The notes under the pieces were generated by a model that saw nothing but the letters and a program-made list of their open reading frames with translations, was not told where the DNA came from and did not search any database. Both the position numbers and the translations under genes were made by a program. Shown one piece after another: positions 38,421 to 47,746 of a stretch of DNA of 64,000 bases; the stretch's first letter is position 1, and every line of letters begins with the position of its first letter. Source of the DNA: Primorskyibacter sedentarius (lineage in GTDB: Bacteria; Pseudomonadota; Alphaproteobacteria; Rhodobacterales; Rhodobacteraceae); contig NZ_SLZU01000002.1 of NCBI RefSeq assembly GCF_004342065.1, positions 124,001 through 188,000 on the forward strand, in the 5' to 3' direction.

Positions 38421-40547
38421 ATGATCCCAACCCTTTCCGCAGCGCTCGCCGAGCGTGGCTACGACACTCTTACTCCTGTACAGGAGGCCGTGACCGACCC
38501 CGAGCTTGAAAGCTCTGACCTGCTGGTTTCGGCGCAAACGGGCTCTGGCAAGACGGTGGGATTCGGGCTTGCCATCGCAACGACCCTTCTGGGCACCTCT
38601 GACCATTTCGGACCCGCTGCCGCCCCCTTGGCGCTTGTTATCGCCCCGACGCGCGAACTGGCCTTTCAGGTCATGCGCGAGCTCAGCTGGCTTTACGCCC
38701 GTGCGGGTGCACGGGTGGCGTCTTGCGTTGGCGGGATGGACATGCGCGACGAACGCCGGACGCTTGAGCGCGGCGCACATATCGTCGTGGGGACGCCCGG
38801 CCGTTTGCGCGACCACATCCAGCGCGGATCGCTCGATATGTCGGCACTGCGAGCCGTCGTTCTGGACGAAGCGGATGAGATGCTGGATCTCGGTTTCCGC
38901 GAGGATCTTGAATTCATGCTTGGCGAGGCGCCCGAAGACCGGCGTACCTTGATGTTTTCGGCCACTGTCCCGCCGATGATCGCAACGCTTGCAAAGCAAT
39001 ACCAGCGCGATGCCCGCCGCGTCAGCACGCTTGGCGGCGCGCAACAGCATGCCGACATCGCCTATCAGGCCGTGCGCGTCGCACAGTCCGACAGCGAGCA
39101 TGCGATCTTCAATATCTTGCGCTATCACGAATCCGAAAGTGCCATCGTCTTTGCCAATACCCGCGCCGCTGTCAGCCACCTGACCGCGCGCCTTGCCAAC
39201 CGGGGCTTTGCCGTCGTCAGCCTGTCCGGAGAGCTGAGCCAGACAGAGCGGACCCATGCCTTGCAAGCCATGCGGGACGGGCGCGCGCGGATCTGTGTCG
39301 CAACCGATGTGGCCGCACGTGGTATCGACCTTCCCAACCTGAACCTCGTGATCCATGCCGATCTGCCGACGAATACCGAAAGCCTGCTGCACCGGTCCGG
39401 GCGTACGGGCCGCGCCGGCCGCAAGGGGATCTCTGCCCTGATCGTGCCGCCAAAGGCCGTCAAGAAGGCCGAGCGGACCCTGAAATGGGCCAAGATCAAC
39501 GCCGAATGGGTCACTGCCCCCTCTGCCGAAGAGATCCTGCAACGCGATGAGGAACGTCTGCTGAACGACCCAGCTTGGACCGAACCGCTCAGCGACGACC
39601 AGACCGCCTTTGCCGCCAAACTGCTGGCGCAGCATTCGCCCGAAGCGGTCGCAGCGGCCTTTTTACGGCTTTACCGCGCCAAGCGGTCGGCCCCCGAAGA
39701 ACTCTTGCCCCCCGATACCAAGGCCCCCGCCCGAGAGCACAAGGCCTTTGGCCCCAGCCAGTGGTTCGCGCTGTCAGTGGGCCAGAAGGACCGTGCCGAG
39801 GCGCGCTGGCTGCTGCCGCTTCTGTGTCGCGCGGGCAACCTCGACAAATCTTCGATCGGCGCGATCCGCGTGCAGGATTCCGAAACTTTCGTAGAGCTGA
39901 CAAAGGCCAGTGCTGACGGGTTTCAGTCCGCTCTGGGCCCCGATGGAACGCTCGAAGAAGGCATCACGGCACGCAAGCTCGACAGCGCGCCGAACATTGC
40001 GCCGCAAAAAGGCGGCCAAGGTCGCGGACCCAAGGGCGGGCGCGGCGGTGATCGGTCCGATGACCGGCGCCACGACCGGAAGCCGCGTGCCGATGCCAGC
40101 GCGCCAACTGCCCCGCGCGCACGCGATGACCACGCAAAGCCAGCCCCCGCGCCCAAGCCTGCGGCCGCTCCCGCAGAGGCTGCCGCAAAGCTGCCCTATG
40201 AGGAAGCGCACGGCCCCGCGAAGGCAAAACATGCCCCAGCCCGCGCGGAAAAGACCGACGCACGTGGCGGCAAGCCCGGTGGGTCGAAATTCGGCGGGTC
40301 CAAGCCGGGCGGCGCGAAACCGGCTGGCGGCAAACCGGCTGGCAAACCCAAAGGCGGCAAGCCTCCATTTGGGAAATCCGCAGGTGCCAAACCGAAGGGT
40401 AAGCCTGCACGCTCTGGAAGTGACGCGCGCGACAGTTCCAAAAGGTTCACACCACCGGGCAAACCCGCCGCAGGGCCGCGCAAGTCGGTGTCAGCATCCC
40501 GACCAAGCAAGGGCGGGAACGAGCCGCCGCGCCGTAGCAAACGCTAA
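38421..40547 (+). CDS. DEAD-box ATP-dependent RNA helicase (DeaD/CsdA-like)
   Basis: The 708-residue helicase has all core motifs: AQTGSGKT (38-45), PTREL (76-80), TPGR (125-128), DEAD (149-152), SAT (180-182), ARGID and HRSGRTGRAG. After residue about 370, and before the tail, there is a DbpA-like RNA-binding domain (SVGQKDRAEARWLLPLL). The last 190 or so residues are a basic, low-complexity glycine/lysine/proline/alanine tail with GGSK and GGKP repeats. The ATG at 38421 is chosen because homologues begin at MIPTLSAALAERGYD. Likely roles are ribosome assembly and RNA decay, often induced by cold. Confidence 0.93.
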   Translation: MIPTLSAALAERGYDTLTPVQEAVTDPELESSDLLVSAQTGSGKTVGFGLAIATTLLGTSDHFGPAAAPLALVIAPTRELAFQVMRELSWLYARAGARVASCVGGMDMRDERRTLERGAHIVVGTPGRLRDHIQRGSLDMSALRAVVLDEADEMLDLGFREDLEFMLGEAPEDRRTLMFSATVPPMIATLAKQYQRDARRVSTLGGAQQHADIAYQAVRVAQSDSEHAIFNILRYHESESAIVFANTRAAVSHLTARLANRGFAVVSLSGELSQTERTHALQAMRDGRARICVATDVAARGIDLPNLNLVIHADLPTNTESLLHRSGRTGRAGRKGISALIVPPKAVKKAERTLKWAKINAEWVTAPSAEEILQRDEERLLNDPAWTEPLSDDQTAFAAKLLAQHSPEAVAAAFLRLYRAKRSAPEELLPPDTKAPAREHKAFGPSQWFALSVGQKDRAEARWLLPLLCRAGNLDKSSIGAIRVQDSETFVELTKASADGFQSALGPDGTLEEGITARKLDSAPNIAPQKGGQGRGPKGGRGGDRSDDRRHDRKPRADASAPTAPRARDDHAKPAPAPKPAAAPAEAAAKLPYEEAHGPAKAKHAPARAEKTDARGGKPGGSKFGGSKPGGAKPAGGKPAGKPKGGKPPFGKSAGAKPKGKPARSGSDARDSSKRFTPPGKPAAGPRKSVSASRPSKGGNEPPRRSKR

Positions 40548-40557
40548 GCAGTCTGCA

Positions 40558-40586
40558 CCGGCGGGGCCTGTAAGGGGCCCTGCCGG
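40558..40586. terminator. hairpin between the helicase gene and the gntR gene
   Basis: An 11-bp stem with one G-U pair (CCGGCGGGGCC with GGCCCTGCCGG) and a 7-base loop lies between two converging genes, 11 bases after the helicase stop. It could serve both directions although it has no clear U tract on either side. Confidence 0.5.
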
Positions 40587-40592
40587 ATAACT

Positions 40593-41273
40593 TCACTCGA
40601 AATATCCGCCATGCTCGCGCTGGATTTTGTCGACAACGGAATCCAATCGCGACAGATGCTTGCGAATTGCTGCTTCGACGGGTGCGAAATCTGCCCCGCC
40701 CAGCGCCGCGATGATGGTCTTGTGATCGTCAAGCAGCACATCCATTTCGGCGTTCTCTTCAAGCGACAGAAGACACAGGCGATCCACCTTTGTCTTCATC
40801 TCCGCGATGGTCTCGAAGGCCAGTTCCAAACCTGACGCGGCGCACAGCATCTTGTGGAACTCATAGTCCAGCTCGTGAAAAAGGTCCGAATCCTTCGCCT
40901 CAATCGCGGCTGCCTGCTGCTCGATATTGTCCTGAAACCCGGTGGTGTCGATCTTTGGCCAATTCGCCTGGGCGGCCCTCAGGACCTCTACCTCGATCGC
41001 GGTTCTGACAAAGCGGGCATTGGCAATTTCCGGCGCCGAGAATTTGCGCACAACCGTCGCCTTCTGCGGCCGGATAAGCAGAAGCCCAAGATTTCCCAGA
41101 CGCGAGAACGCATCCCGGACGGGCTGGCGCGACACGGAAAACTGGCTGGCGACTTCGGCTTCAGAGATCTTTCGCCCCGGCATCAGCTTCAGCGTGACGA
41201 TGTCGTGATACAACGCCTCAAAGACCTCGTCGGCGCTGGTGCGGCCTTCTGGTACAGGTCTCGCTTGTGCCAT
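40593..41273 (-). CDS. GntR-family regulator, FCD (FadR) subfamily
   Basis: The 226-residue protein has a winged-helix domain (residues 12-75, SEAEVASQFSVSRQPVRDAFSRL) and an all-helical FCD ligand-binding domain with the metal-site histidines (ELDYEFHKML, DDHKTIIAAL, IRKHLSRLDS). GGAGG precedes the ATG. It is transcribed in the same direction as, and directly after, the TRAP transporter genes, so it probably represses them until the substrate arrives. A matching palindrome lies at the dctP promoter. Confidence 0.92.
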   Translation of the reverse strand: MAQARPVPEGRTSADEVFEALYHDIVTLKLMPGRKISEAEVASQFSVSRQPVRDAFSRLGNLGLLLIRPQKATVVRKFSAPEIANARFVRTAIEVEVLRAAQANWPKIDTTGFQDNIEQQAAAIEAKDSDLFHELDYEFHKMLCAASGLELAFETIAEMKTKVDRLCLLSLEENAEMDVLLDDHKTIIAALGGADFAPVEAAIRKHLSRLDSVVDKIQREHGGYFE

Positions 41274-41358
41274 GTCAGTCCTCCGCTCCCTGATCCTTGA
41301 TCGCTCCGATGCGAATTCTGGCAGATACTCCGTTTGAATATTTAATCCAAGGACGCGC

Positions 41359-42639
41359 TCACTCGAAATGCGATGGCAGCCAGAGCGAGATCTGCGGCAC
41401 GAAAGTGACCAGCAGAAGCGCGCCCAGGATCGCGATATAGAAGGGCCAGATTGATTTCAGCGCCTGTTCGATCTTGATCTTGCCAACGGCGCAGCCGACG
41501 AAAAGGCAGGTCCCTACCGGCGGCGTGCAAAGCCCCAGACCAAGGTTTATCAGCATCATGATCCCGAATTGGATCGGATCCATGCCCAGCCCCTTGGCGA
41601 TGGGCAGAAAGATCGGCGTACAGATCAGGATCAGCGCGGCCATATCCATGATCATTCCGAGGATCAGCAGGATCACGTTGATCATCAGCAGGATGATGAT
41701 CGGGTTTTCGGAGATCGAGACCAGCAAGTTGCTCAGCTGCGTGGGCACCTGATAGAGCGCCAGCAGATAGGCAAAGGAACTCGCGAAGGCGATCAGGATC
41801 ATCACCATTGCCGTGGTGCGAACTGCGCCCGTAACCGACCGTACGAACGCTTCGAAGCTGAGGCTGCGATAGTAGAATGTCGTGAGCAGCACCGCGTAGA
41901 TCGCGCCAAACGCGCCGGATTCGGTCACCGTGAAGACGCCTGACAATGTGCCGCCAACGATGATCACCGCGGTCATGAAGCCGGGAATGGCATCTGCCGC
42001 ACTGCGCCCGACCTCGCCCCAGCCCGGAAACGGATCTGACGGATAGTTGTGCTTTACCGAAAGGATATAGGCGGCAATGGCAAGACACACGCACATCAGG
42101 ATGCCCGGCAGCACCCCCGCAAGGAACAGCTTTGAGACCGAGATTCCGCCGCCTGCTGCGACGGCGAAGATGATCATGTTGTGGCTGGGCGGGATGACGA
42201 TCCCGGCGATGGATGACGTGACCGTGACGTTGACCGCGAAATCCGGCCGGTAGCCGCGCTGCTTCATCACCGGCACGAGCAGCGAGCCAAGGGCAGAGAT
42301 GTCTGCCACGGCAGAGCCCGATATGCCCCCGAAGAGCATGCTGGAGAAGATGTTGACCATCGCCAGCCCGCCCCGCAGATGGCCAACTAGGGCCGAGGCC
42401 AGCTTGACCAGTCGTTTGGCGATACCGCCATGCAGCATGATCTCTCCGGCGAAGACGAAAAACGGGATCGCCAGCAGGGAAAAGACCGATACACCCGCCG
42501 TCGCCCGCTGAAAGGTGATCAGCATGGGAAAGCCTTCGTACCAGAAGGCCGCCGCCGCAGCGATGCCCATGGCAAAGGCCACAGGCGCACCAATCACGAC
42601 GCCCGCACCGAAGACGCATAGCAGAATGGCCAGACCCAT
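41359..42639 (-). CDS. dctM: TRAP transporter large permease DctM
   Basis: This 426-residue inner-membrane protein is of the DctM family, with about 12 hydrophobic segments. Blocks such as SMLFGGISGSAVADISALG, PPSHNMIIFAVAAGG and NLGLGLCTPPVGTCLFVGCAVG are typical. It carries the sodium-coupled transport function. It starts two bases after the dctQ stop. Confidence 0.95.
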   Translation of the reverse strand: MGLAILLCVFGAGVVIGAPVAFAMGIAAAAAFWYEGFPMLITFQRATAGVSVFSLLAIPFFVFAGEIMLHGGIAKRLVKLASALVGHLRGGLAMVNIFSSMLFGGISGSAVADISALGSLLVPVMKQRGYRPDFAVNVTVTSSIAGIVIPPSHNMIIFAVAAGGGISVSKLFLAGVLPGILMCVCLAIAAYILSVKHNYPSDPFPGWGEVGRSAADAIPGFMTAVIIVGGTLSGVFTVTESGAFGAIYAVLLTTFYYRSLSFEAFVRSVTGAVRTTAMVMILIAFASSFAYLLALYQVPTQLSNLLVSISENPIIILLMINVILLILGMIMDMAALILICTPIFLPIAKGLGMDPIQFGIMMLINLGLGLCTPPVGTCLFVGCAVGKIKIEQALKSIWPFYIAILGALLLVTFVPQISLWLPSHFE

Positions 42640-42641
42640 GC

Positions 42642-43169
42642 TCAGAACTCCTCGGCTTCGGCTTCAGGCTCCCAGGCCTGGAATGTCAGGATGCGGAAAA
42701 GGCCGCGCGTGCCCGCAAATGCAAAGATCAAAGCGCCACAAGAGGTGATGGCCAGCGTTCTGAAACTCTCGGGGATGTTCAGCATCGGCAGCAAAGTGTC
42801 CCAGCCGAATTGCATCAGGGTCACGCCGGCGATCAGCATGATCGCGCCAAACGCCGCCAGAATAAGGTCGATGCCAATCATCAGGATCTTTTGCACGGCG
42901 TTGGGCATCATGTCGCGAAAAAGCGTGACGCCGATATGGGTGTTTTCGCTGATGCCTGCGGCCGCGCCCAGAAACGAGATGTAGCAGATCAGCAAAAGCG
43001 CCAGCTGTTCGACCCAGGTCGGCGTGACGTTCAGCACGTAGCGGCCGAAAACGAGCCACCCGAACGTCACGACCAGAACGACAAGCGCGCAGGCTGCGAC
43101 GAGGATGCAAAGGGCGCGGACCCGGTCGAGGGCCGATTCCACCAGCCGGATGAACGAAGGCTTTGACAT
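42642..43169 (-). CDS. dctQ: TRAP transporter small permease DctQ
   Basis: This 175-residue inner-membrane protein has four predicted membrane helices and the DctQ-type motif VTPTWVEQLALLLICYISFLGAA. It bridges the binding protein and DctM. GGAG precedes the ATG. Confidence 0.93.
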   Translation of the reverse strand: MSKPSFIRLVESALDRVRALCILVAACALVVLVVTFGWLVFGRYVLNVTPTWVEQLALLLICYISFLGAAAGISENTHIGVTLFRDMMPNAVQKILMIGIDLILAAFGAIMLIAGVTLMQFGWDTLLPMLNIPESFRTLAITSCGALIFAFAGTRGLFRILTFQAWEPEAEAEEF

Positions 43170-43205
43170 CGGGCGCTCCGCTGACGATGTGAGGGGTTGG
43201 TATTG

Positions 43206-43237
43206 AAAGGCCCGCCACCAAAATGCGGCGGGCCTTT
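43206..43237 (-). terminator. strong hairpin between dctP and dctQ
   Basis: A perfect 11-bp stem (AAAGGCCCGCC with GGCGGGCCTTT) with a 10-base loop follows the dctP stop by 16 bases. The stem ends in three Us only. It probably stops part of the transcription after dctP, or shields the dctP mRNA, keeping the binding protein more abundant than the permeases. Confidence 0.7.
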
Positions 43238-43253
43238 GCGTATCAGGCCGTGA

Positions 43254-44249
43254 TCAGTCCGCGTTGCGGATCATGTTGACCAGATCGGTCAGATCAGGGT
43301 TGTCGGCCAGGAACTTGTCGTAAACCGGGGCCATTGCCGCCTGGAACGGGGCCTTGTCCTCGATCGTGTTCACCACTGTGCCGCCAGCCTGAACTTTTTC
43401 CATGCTCGCCGCTTCACGCGCCTGCCACAGCTCACGCTGTTTCACGGCGCTCTTGTGGCCAGCGTCCAGCAGGATTTCCTGCTGCTCGGGCGTCATCTTT
43501 TCCCAGGTCTTGAGGCTCATGCACAGGCATTCCGGGATGATCAGGTGTTCGGTCAGCGAGTAGTATTTCGCGACTTCGAAATGGTTTGTCGATTCGTAGG
43601 AGGGCGGGTTGTTCTCTGCCCCGTCCACGACGCCGGTCTTAATCGATTGGTAGACCTCGCCAAACGCCATCGGGGTGGCGTTGCCATCCATCGATTCAAC
43701 CATGCTGACGAACAGGTCGTTGCTCATGACGCGAACCTTCAGACCGGTCACATCGGCAGGCGTGTTGATCGGCGTCTTGGAATTGTAGAACGACCGCGCA
43801 CCGGCATCATACCAACCAAGCGGCACCATGCCCTTGGCCTTCATACCTTCGCCAATCGCGGCACCGACTTCGCCGTCCATCAGCTCGTACATCTGCGGGA
43901 TGCTTTTGAAGATGAAGGGCAAGGACACCACGTTGGTTTCCGGAATGGACTGACCCATCGGCCCAAGGCTGAATTCACCAAAGTCGATCACGCCAAGGCG
44001 GATCTGCTCGATCGCGTCGGGCTGGTTGCCCAGAACGCCGTTGTGGAAAATCTTGCCGGTCACTTCGCCGTTGCTCCGCTCGGCCACTTCGGCCATGAAC
44101 GACTCCATGGCGATGGAAACCGGGTAATCCTCGACATGGATGTTCCAGCCGCGCAGATCTGCGGCACTGGCTGTCGTGGCTGCCACGGCAAGGCATCCCC
44201 CCAGCATGGCGCCGGACACAGTTGTGGTAATGTTCGAAAAGAATTTCAT
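43254..44249 (-). CDS. dctP: TRAP transporter substrate-binding protein DctP
   Basis: This 331-residue periplasmic protein has the ATG at 44249, supported by GGGAGG upstream and a signal peptide (MKFFSNITTTVSGAMLGGCL...ASAAD). Family features are LKVRVMSND, which contains the arginine that pairs with the substrate carboxylate, and VDGAENNPPSYESTNHFEVAKYYSLTEH. The family mostly binds C4-dicarboxylates, sugar acids or related anions; the FCD regulator next door fits a sugar acid or another carboxylate. The exact substrate is not determined. Confidence 0.93.
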   Translation of the reverse strand: MKFFSNITTTVSGAMLGGCLAVAATTASAADLRGWNIHVEDYPVSIAMESFMAEVAERSNGEVTGKIFHNGVLGNQPDAIEQIRLGVIDFGEFSLGPMGQSIPETNVVSLPFIFKSIPQMYELMDGEVGAAIGEGMKAKGMVPLGWYDAGARSFYNSKTPINTPADVTGLKVRVMSNDLFVSMVESMDGNATPMAFGEVYQSIKTGVVDGAENNPPSYESTNHFEVAKYYSLTEHLIIPECLCMSLKTWEKMTPEQQEILLDAGHKSAVKQRELWQAREAASMEKVQAGGTVVNTIEDKAPFQAAMAPVYDKFLADNPDLTDLVNMIRNAD

Positions 44250-44352
44250 GCGATCCTCCCTAATCACGCGCTTGCACGGTTGCCGTTTGAACCGTGCCCT
44301 GCCACCTTATCTTGGCGGTACGGGCGATCCCTCGGCTGGCCGCGTCAGGTAT

Positions 44353-44366
44353 TCTAGTATACCAGA
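44353..44366. promoter_or_regulatory. putative GntR/FCD operator at the dctP promoter
   Basis: TCTAGTATACCAGA is a palindrome except for one symmetric pair, with the GTATAC core often seen in operators of FCD-type GntR regulators. It overlaps the -10 box of the dctP promoter. Confidence 0.5.
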
Positions 44367-44382
44367 TTACGCGACCTGTAAA
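44356..44382 (-). promoter_or_regulatory. candidate dctP promoter
   Basis: On the minus strand, TTTACA (44382-44377) is followed after 15 bases by TATACT (44361-44356), which has an extended -10 TGG in front. The spacing is short but the extended -10 can compensate. The start codon of dctP is about 107 bases downstream. Confidence 0.45.
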
Positions 44383-44525
44383 TTGTATTCTTCCGGGGCA
44401 TGCGAATTACAGATCGATCCGTCCTTACAAGCGCGCCGGATTCCGGGCGCATTTGCTCCTTGACCAGCGGTGCCGGGGACGGTCTACCACCACCACACAT
44501 ACCGCATCGCAAAGGCCACGTGACC

Positions 44526-45740
44526 ATGACCAAAGCTGCCGGGCATCGTGAGCGGATCGTTCTATATGCGCTGCTGACCTCGCTCACGGCTGTCAGCATC
44601 GACGCGCTTCTGCCCGCGCTTCCAGTAATCGCGGTCGAGCTTGACCCGGCGCCTTTCCTGTCCACGCAGCATGTCATCTCGCTCTTCATCTTCGGGATGG
44701 TTTTTGGCGAGCTTTGCCTCGGGCCGATTTCGGACGCGATAGGTCGCAAGAAGGCGCTTCTTGGCGGTCTGAGCGTTTTTGCCGCCGGGACAGCCATAGC
44801 GATGAGCGCCGGTTCGCTGGAAATGCTGGTGCTTGGCCGCATTCTGCAAGGTGTCGGGGTGTCCGGCCCCAAGATCGCGACCCGTGCGATGATCCGGGAT
44901 CAATACGAAGGTGACGCCATGGCGCGGGTGATGTCCTTCATGTTCACCCTCATCATCCTTGTGCCGATGCTGGCACCATTTCTAGGGCAGGCGATCATGA
45001 CAGCGGGCGGATGGAGGGCGGTTTTCCTGCTCTACCTCGCGATGGGGATGGTCTGTGCGATATGGCTGGCGCTTCGGCAGCCGGAAACGCTGGCCCGTGG
45101 GAAACGCAGGCGGATTTCGGTCTCGCTTCTGACACAAAATGCGAAACGAATCCTCGCCAATCGCCGCGTTTCGCTTCTTATCCTCGCGACGGGCTTTGTA
45201 TTCGGCATACAGCTTTTATACCTCAGCACCGCTGTCGACCTCTTTGCTGATGCCTACGGGATCACCCGCAAGTTTCCCGCCTATTTCGCGGCCCTTGCCC
45301 TTGCGACCGGGCTTGCGACACTGCTCAACGGCACACTCGTCATGAAATTCGGCATGGACCGGATGGCACGCGCGGGCTTCGTTGGTCTGACCGCAGTTGG
45401 CGTTTTTCTGCTGCTTGGATCGGCGCTTTGGGACGGGCGCCCGCCGCTGGCCCTTTTCATGCTGCTCGGCTTCGCGGGCTTCTTTTCGGTCGGGATACTG
45501 TTCGGGAACATGAATGCCATGGCAATGCGATCGCTTGGCGAGGTTGCGGGGCTGGGGGCCTCGCTGATCGCATCGGGATCAAGCCTCGTGGCGACGGGTT
45601 TCGCGCTGGGGTTCGGCGCGCTTTACGAGGGGACAACCGACTACCTTGCGCTCGGCTTCCTTGTCGCCGGGGCCGCCTCCATGGTCCTGTCCGAGGTTTC
45701 CGCAAGCGGCGATCCTTCCCCGGTCAGACCCGCGCGCTGA
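44526..45740 (+). CDS. Bcr/CflA-family MFS efflux transporter
   Basis: The 404-residue, twelve-helix major facilitator protein has the Bcr/CflA signature SIDALLPALPVIAVEL in the first helix and the loop motif GPISDAIGRKKALLGG. LGRILQGVGVSGPKIATRAMIRD is the usual fourth/fifth helix block. It would export drugs or metabolites with protons. The ATG at 44526 follows a long untranslated stretch. It is divergent from dctP and could be co-controlled. Confidence 0.9.
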   Translation: MTKAAGHRERIVLYALLTSLTAVSIDALLPALPVIAVELDPAPFLSTQHVISLFIFGMVFGELCLGPISDAIGRKKALLGGLSVFAAGTAIAMSAGSLEMLVLGRILQGVGVSGPKIATRAMIRDQYEGDAMARVMSFMFTLIILVPMLAPFLGQAIMTAGGWRAVFLLYLAMGMVCAIWLALRQPETLARGKRRRISVSLLTQNAKRILANRRVSLLILATGFVFGIQLLYLSTAVDLFADAYGITRKFPAYFAALALATGLATLLNGTLVMKFGMDRMARAGFVGLTAVGVFLLLGSALWDGRPPLALFMLLGFAGFFSVGILFGNMNAMAMRSLGEVAGLGASLIASGSSLVATGFALGFGALYEGTTDYLALGFLVAGAASMVLSEVSASGDPSPVRPAR

Positions 45741-46081
45741 ACGTCAGCGGTCAGCTTTCGATGAAATTTCCGGGAAGAGCGCCGGAGGGGTCGGCCCACT
45801 ACCTGATCTGCCCGGCCTTTCCTCGACTTTGCGGCCCGGTCACCAACTTCGGGATTCAATCGGCGAACGCCATTTCCCTCTTGGAAAACCTACGTAACAC
45901 AAACGAATCGAGCAGCGTTGCGCAGAAGACTCCCTCTTCACCAGATCCGGCCCAACAGGCGCGCTATAGATGACAGAACGCCCAGACAGGCGTATGAATT
46001 ATTCACAGGACACGGCGCCCTAAACGCCAATAAAGCGCGAAACAAAACCGGCTTCAAACGCCAGCATGGGACACATCCGCC
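45741..46081. promoter_or_regulatory. intergenic region between the MFS gene and the CofD-like gene
   Basis: This 341-base stretch holds no credible gene. A possible promoter for the downstream gene is ATGACA (45970-45975), 17 bases, TATGAA (45993-45998). I found no strong terminator after the MFS gene. Confidence 0.4.
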
Positions 46082-47263
46082 ATGACCACGATCCGGATCG
46101 AACGGGATTTGCGGCTGCCTGACGATCTTCGCGTGGCACGGGCCCAAAGCGCGCCGCATCTTGGCCCGCGCATCCTGTTTTTCAGCGGCGGCAGCGCCCT
46201 GAACGGCATTTCGCGCCAGCTCAAACGCTACAGCTTCAACTCCATGCACCTGATCACGCCCTTCGACAGCGGCGGAAGCTCGCAAATCCTGCGCGAAGCC
46301 TTTGACATGCCCGCGGTGGGTGATCTGCGCAGCCGGTTGATGGCGCTGGCCGACGAATCCGTTCTTGGCCAGCCGGATGTCTACGCGTTGTTCAGCCACC
46401 GTCTGCCAAAGACGGCCCCCCAGCAAGAGCTTCAGGCAGATGTGGCGCGGATCATCGCGGGAAAACACCCGCTGATTTCGGCCATATCGCAACCCATGCG
46501 CCAGCTGATCCAAACCTTGATGACCAGCTTTGCCGAACATGTGCCCTCGGGTTTCGACTATCGCAATGCCAGCATCGGCAACCTGATCCTTGCAGGCGGG
46601 TATCTCAGCAACGGTCGCGCGTTGGAGCCGGTGCTGTTCCTGATGTCCAAGATGGTAGACGTTCGGGGCACCGTCCGGGCCGTGGTGGATGAAAACCTCC
46701 ATCTTGGCGTCGATCTGGCCGACGGGCGCAGGATCATCAGCCAGCGCCTGATCAGCGGCAAGGAAGCGCCCCCGATCGACAGCCCGATCGCACGCTGTTT
46801 CCTCAGCGACGGTGCGTCAGAGCTTTCGCCGGACGCGGTCGCGTTGCCAAAACGAAACCGCCGACTGATCGACCAGGCGGACGTGATCTGCTACCCGCCA
46901 GGCAGTCTCTATTCCAGCGTGATTGCCAATCTTCTGCCCGCCGGGGTTGGCAAAGCCATCGCAAAGCGCCCGGTCCCGAAAGTCTATCTTCCCAGCCTTG
47001 GCACCGATCCCGAGGCGCTGGGGCACCGGCTCGTGGATCAGGTAAACGCCATTCTGGCGCCATTGCGGTCAGATGCCGGGCCGGAGGCGAAAGCCACCGA
47101 TCTGCTAACGCATGTCCTGTGCGACGAAGACCTGCCGGAGCATCAATGCACCGAGCTGACAGAGCGAACCGGGATTCAGTGTCATCGGATGCCGCTACGC
47201 CTTGCTGAAGAGATGAAATACGACCCCGACAAGATCGCCCGAATCCTCGTGTCGTTGGACTGA
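46082..47263 (+). CDS. CofD/YvcK-like protein (GAK-type)
   Basis: The 393-residue protein has the nucleotide/phosphate-binding beginning ILFFSGGSALNGISRQLK, then SMHLITPFDSGGSSQILREAFDMPAVGDLRSRLMAL, the CofD/YvcK block, and later DVICYPPGSLYSSVIANLLPAGV. CofD transfers phospholactate to F420 precursors, while YvcK proteins act in UDP-sugar sensing and wall metabolism. This subgroup was described as accompanying an ATP-grasp and an HPr-kinase-like gene (GAK system), but neither is adjacent here. Function is open. Confidence 0.75.
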   Translation: MTTIRIERDLRLPDDLRVARAQSAPHLGPRILFFSGGSALNGISRQLKRYSFNSMHLITPFDSGGSSQILREAFDMPAVGDLRSRLMALADESVLGQPDVYALFSHRLPKTAPQQELQADVARIIAGKHPLISAISQPMRQLIQTLMTSFAEHVPSGFDYRNASIGNLILAGGYLSNGRALEPVLFLMSKMVDVRGTVRAVVDENLHLGVDLADGRRIISQRLISGKEAPPIDSPIARCFLSDGASELSPDAVALPKRNRRLIDQADVICYPPGSLYSSVIANLLPAGVGKAIAKRPVPKVYLPSLGTDPEALGHRLVDQVNAILAPLRSDAGPEAKATDLLTHVLCDEDLPEHQCTELTERTGIQCHRMPLRLAEEMKYDPDKIARILVSLD

Positions 47264-47302
47264 CTGGCGCTTTTTCAGGCGGAGGTCGGCACGGACGCGC
47301 GC

Positions 47303-47746
47303 TTAGGGGTCTGATTCCAGCTTCAGCCGCAGCTCCCGCAACACTGGCAGGACGGCTTTGACGCGCGCGTCGCCAAGATCCGAGACGAGATCCGCGATCA
47401 TCGGCGTGATCGCCGCGACGGCCGCATCCCGCGCAGCAAGGCCTGCGGGGCTGATCGCGACCAGTTTGCGGCGGGCGTCCTCCCAATCGGGCCGGATGTG
47501 AACATAGCCAGAGGTTTCGAGCCTCGTCAGCGTGTTCGTCATGGCGCCACGCGTCAGGTGGAACGCGCGGGCAAGCTGGGCCGGGGTCCGCTCATCCGCA
47601 GAGCGGGCAAGATGGTTCAGCACCGAGAAATGCGAGATCTCCATCTTGTTCGGCAGCACCTTGTTCAGACGGTTCCGCAAGAGCTGATCGGCAGTCAGCA
47701 ATTCGCTGAAGAGCAGAACGGCGGTGGCGTTGATCGATTCCGACAT
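47303..47746 (-). CDS. MarR-family transcriptional regulator
   Basis: This 147-residue winged-helix regulator has recognition region TPAQLARAFHLTRGAMTNTLTRLETSGYV followed by the wing with DARRKLVAISPAG. It is the last gene of comF-grxC-nitrilase-marR. Its ATG overlaps the nitrilase stop by one base, so translation is coupled. The target is unknown. Confidence 0.9.
   Translation of the reverse strand: MSESINATAVLLFSELLTADQLLRNRLNKVLPNKMEISHFSVLNHLARSADERTPAQLARAFHLTRGAMTNTLTRLETSGYVHIRPDWEDARRKLVAISPAGLAARDAAVAAITPMIADLVSDLGDARVKAVLPVLRELRLKLESDP

Noticed and set aside
45938-46702. A 254-codon minus-strand frame spanning the MFS-CofD intergenic region
   Set aside because: Most of it is antisense to the CofD-like gene and its composition is that of a shadow frame. 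No ribosome site is present.
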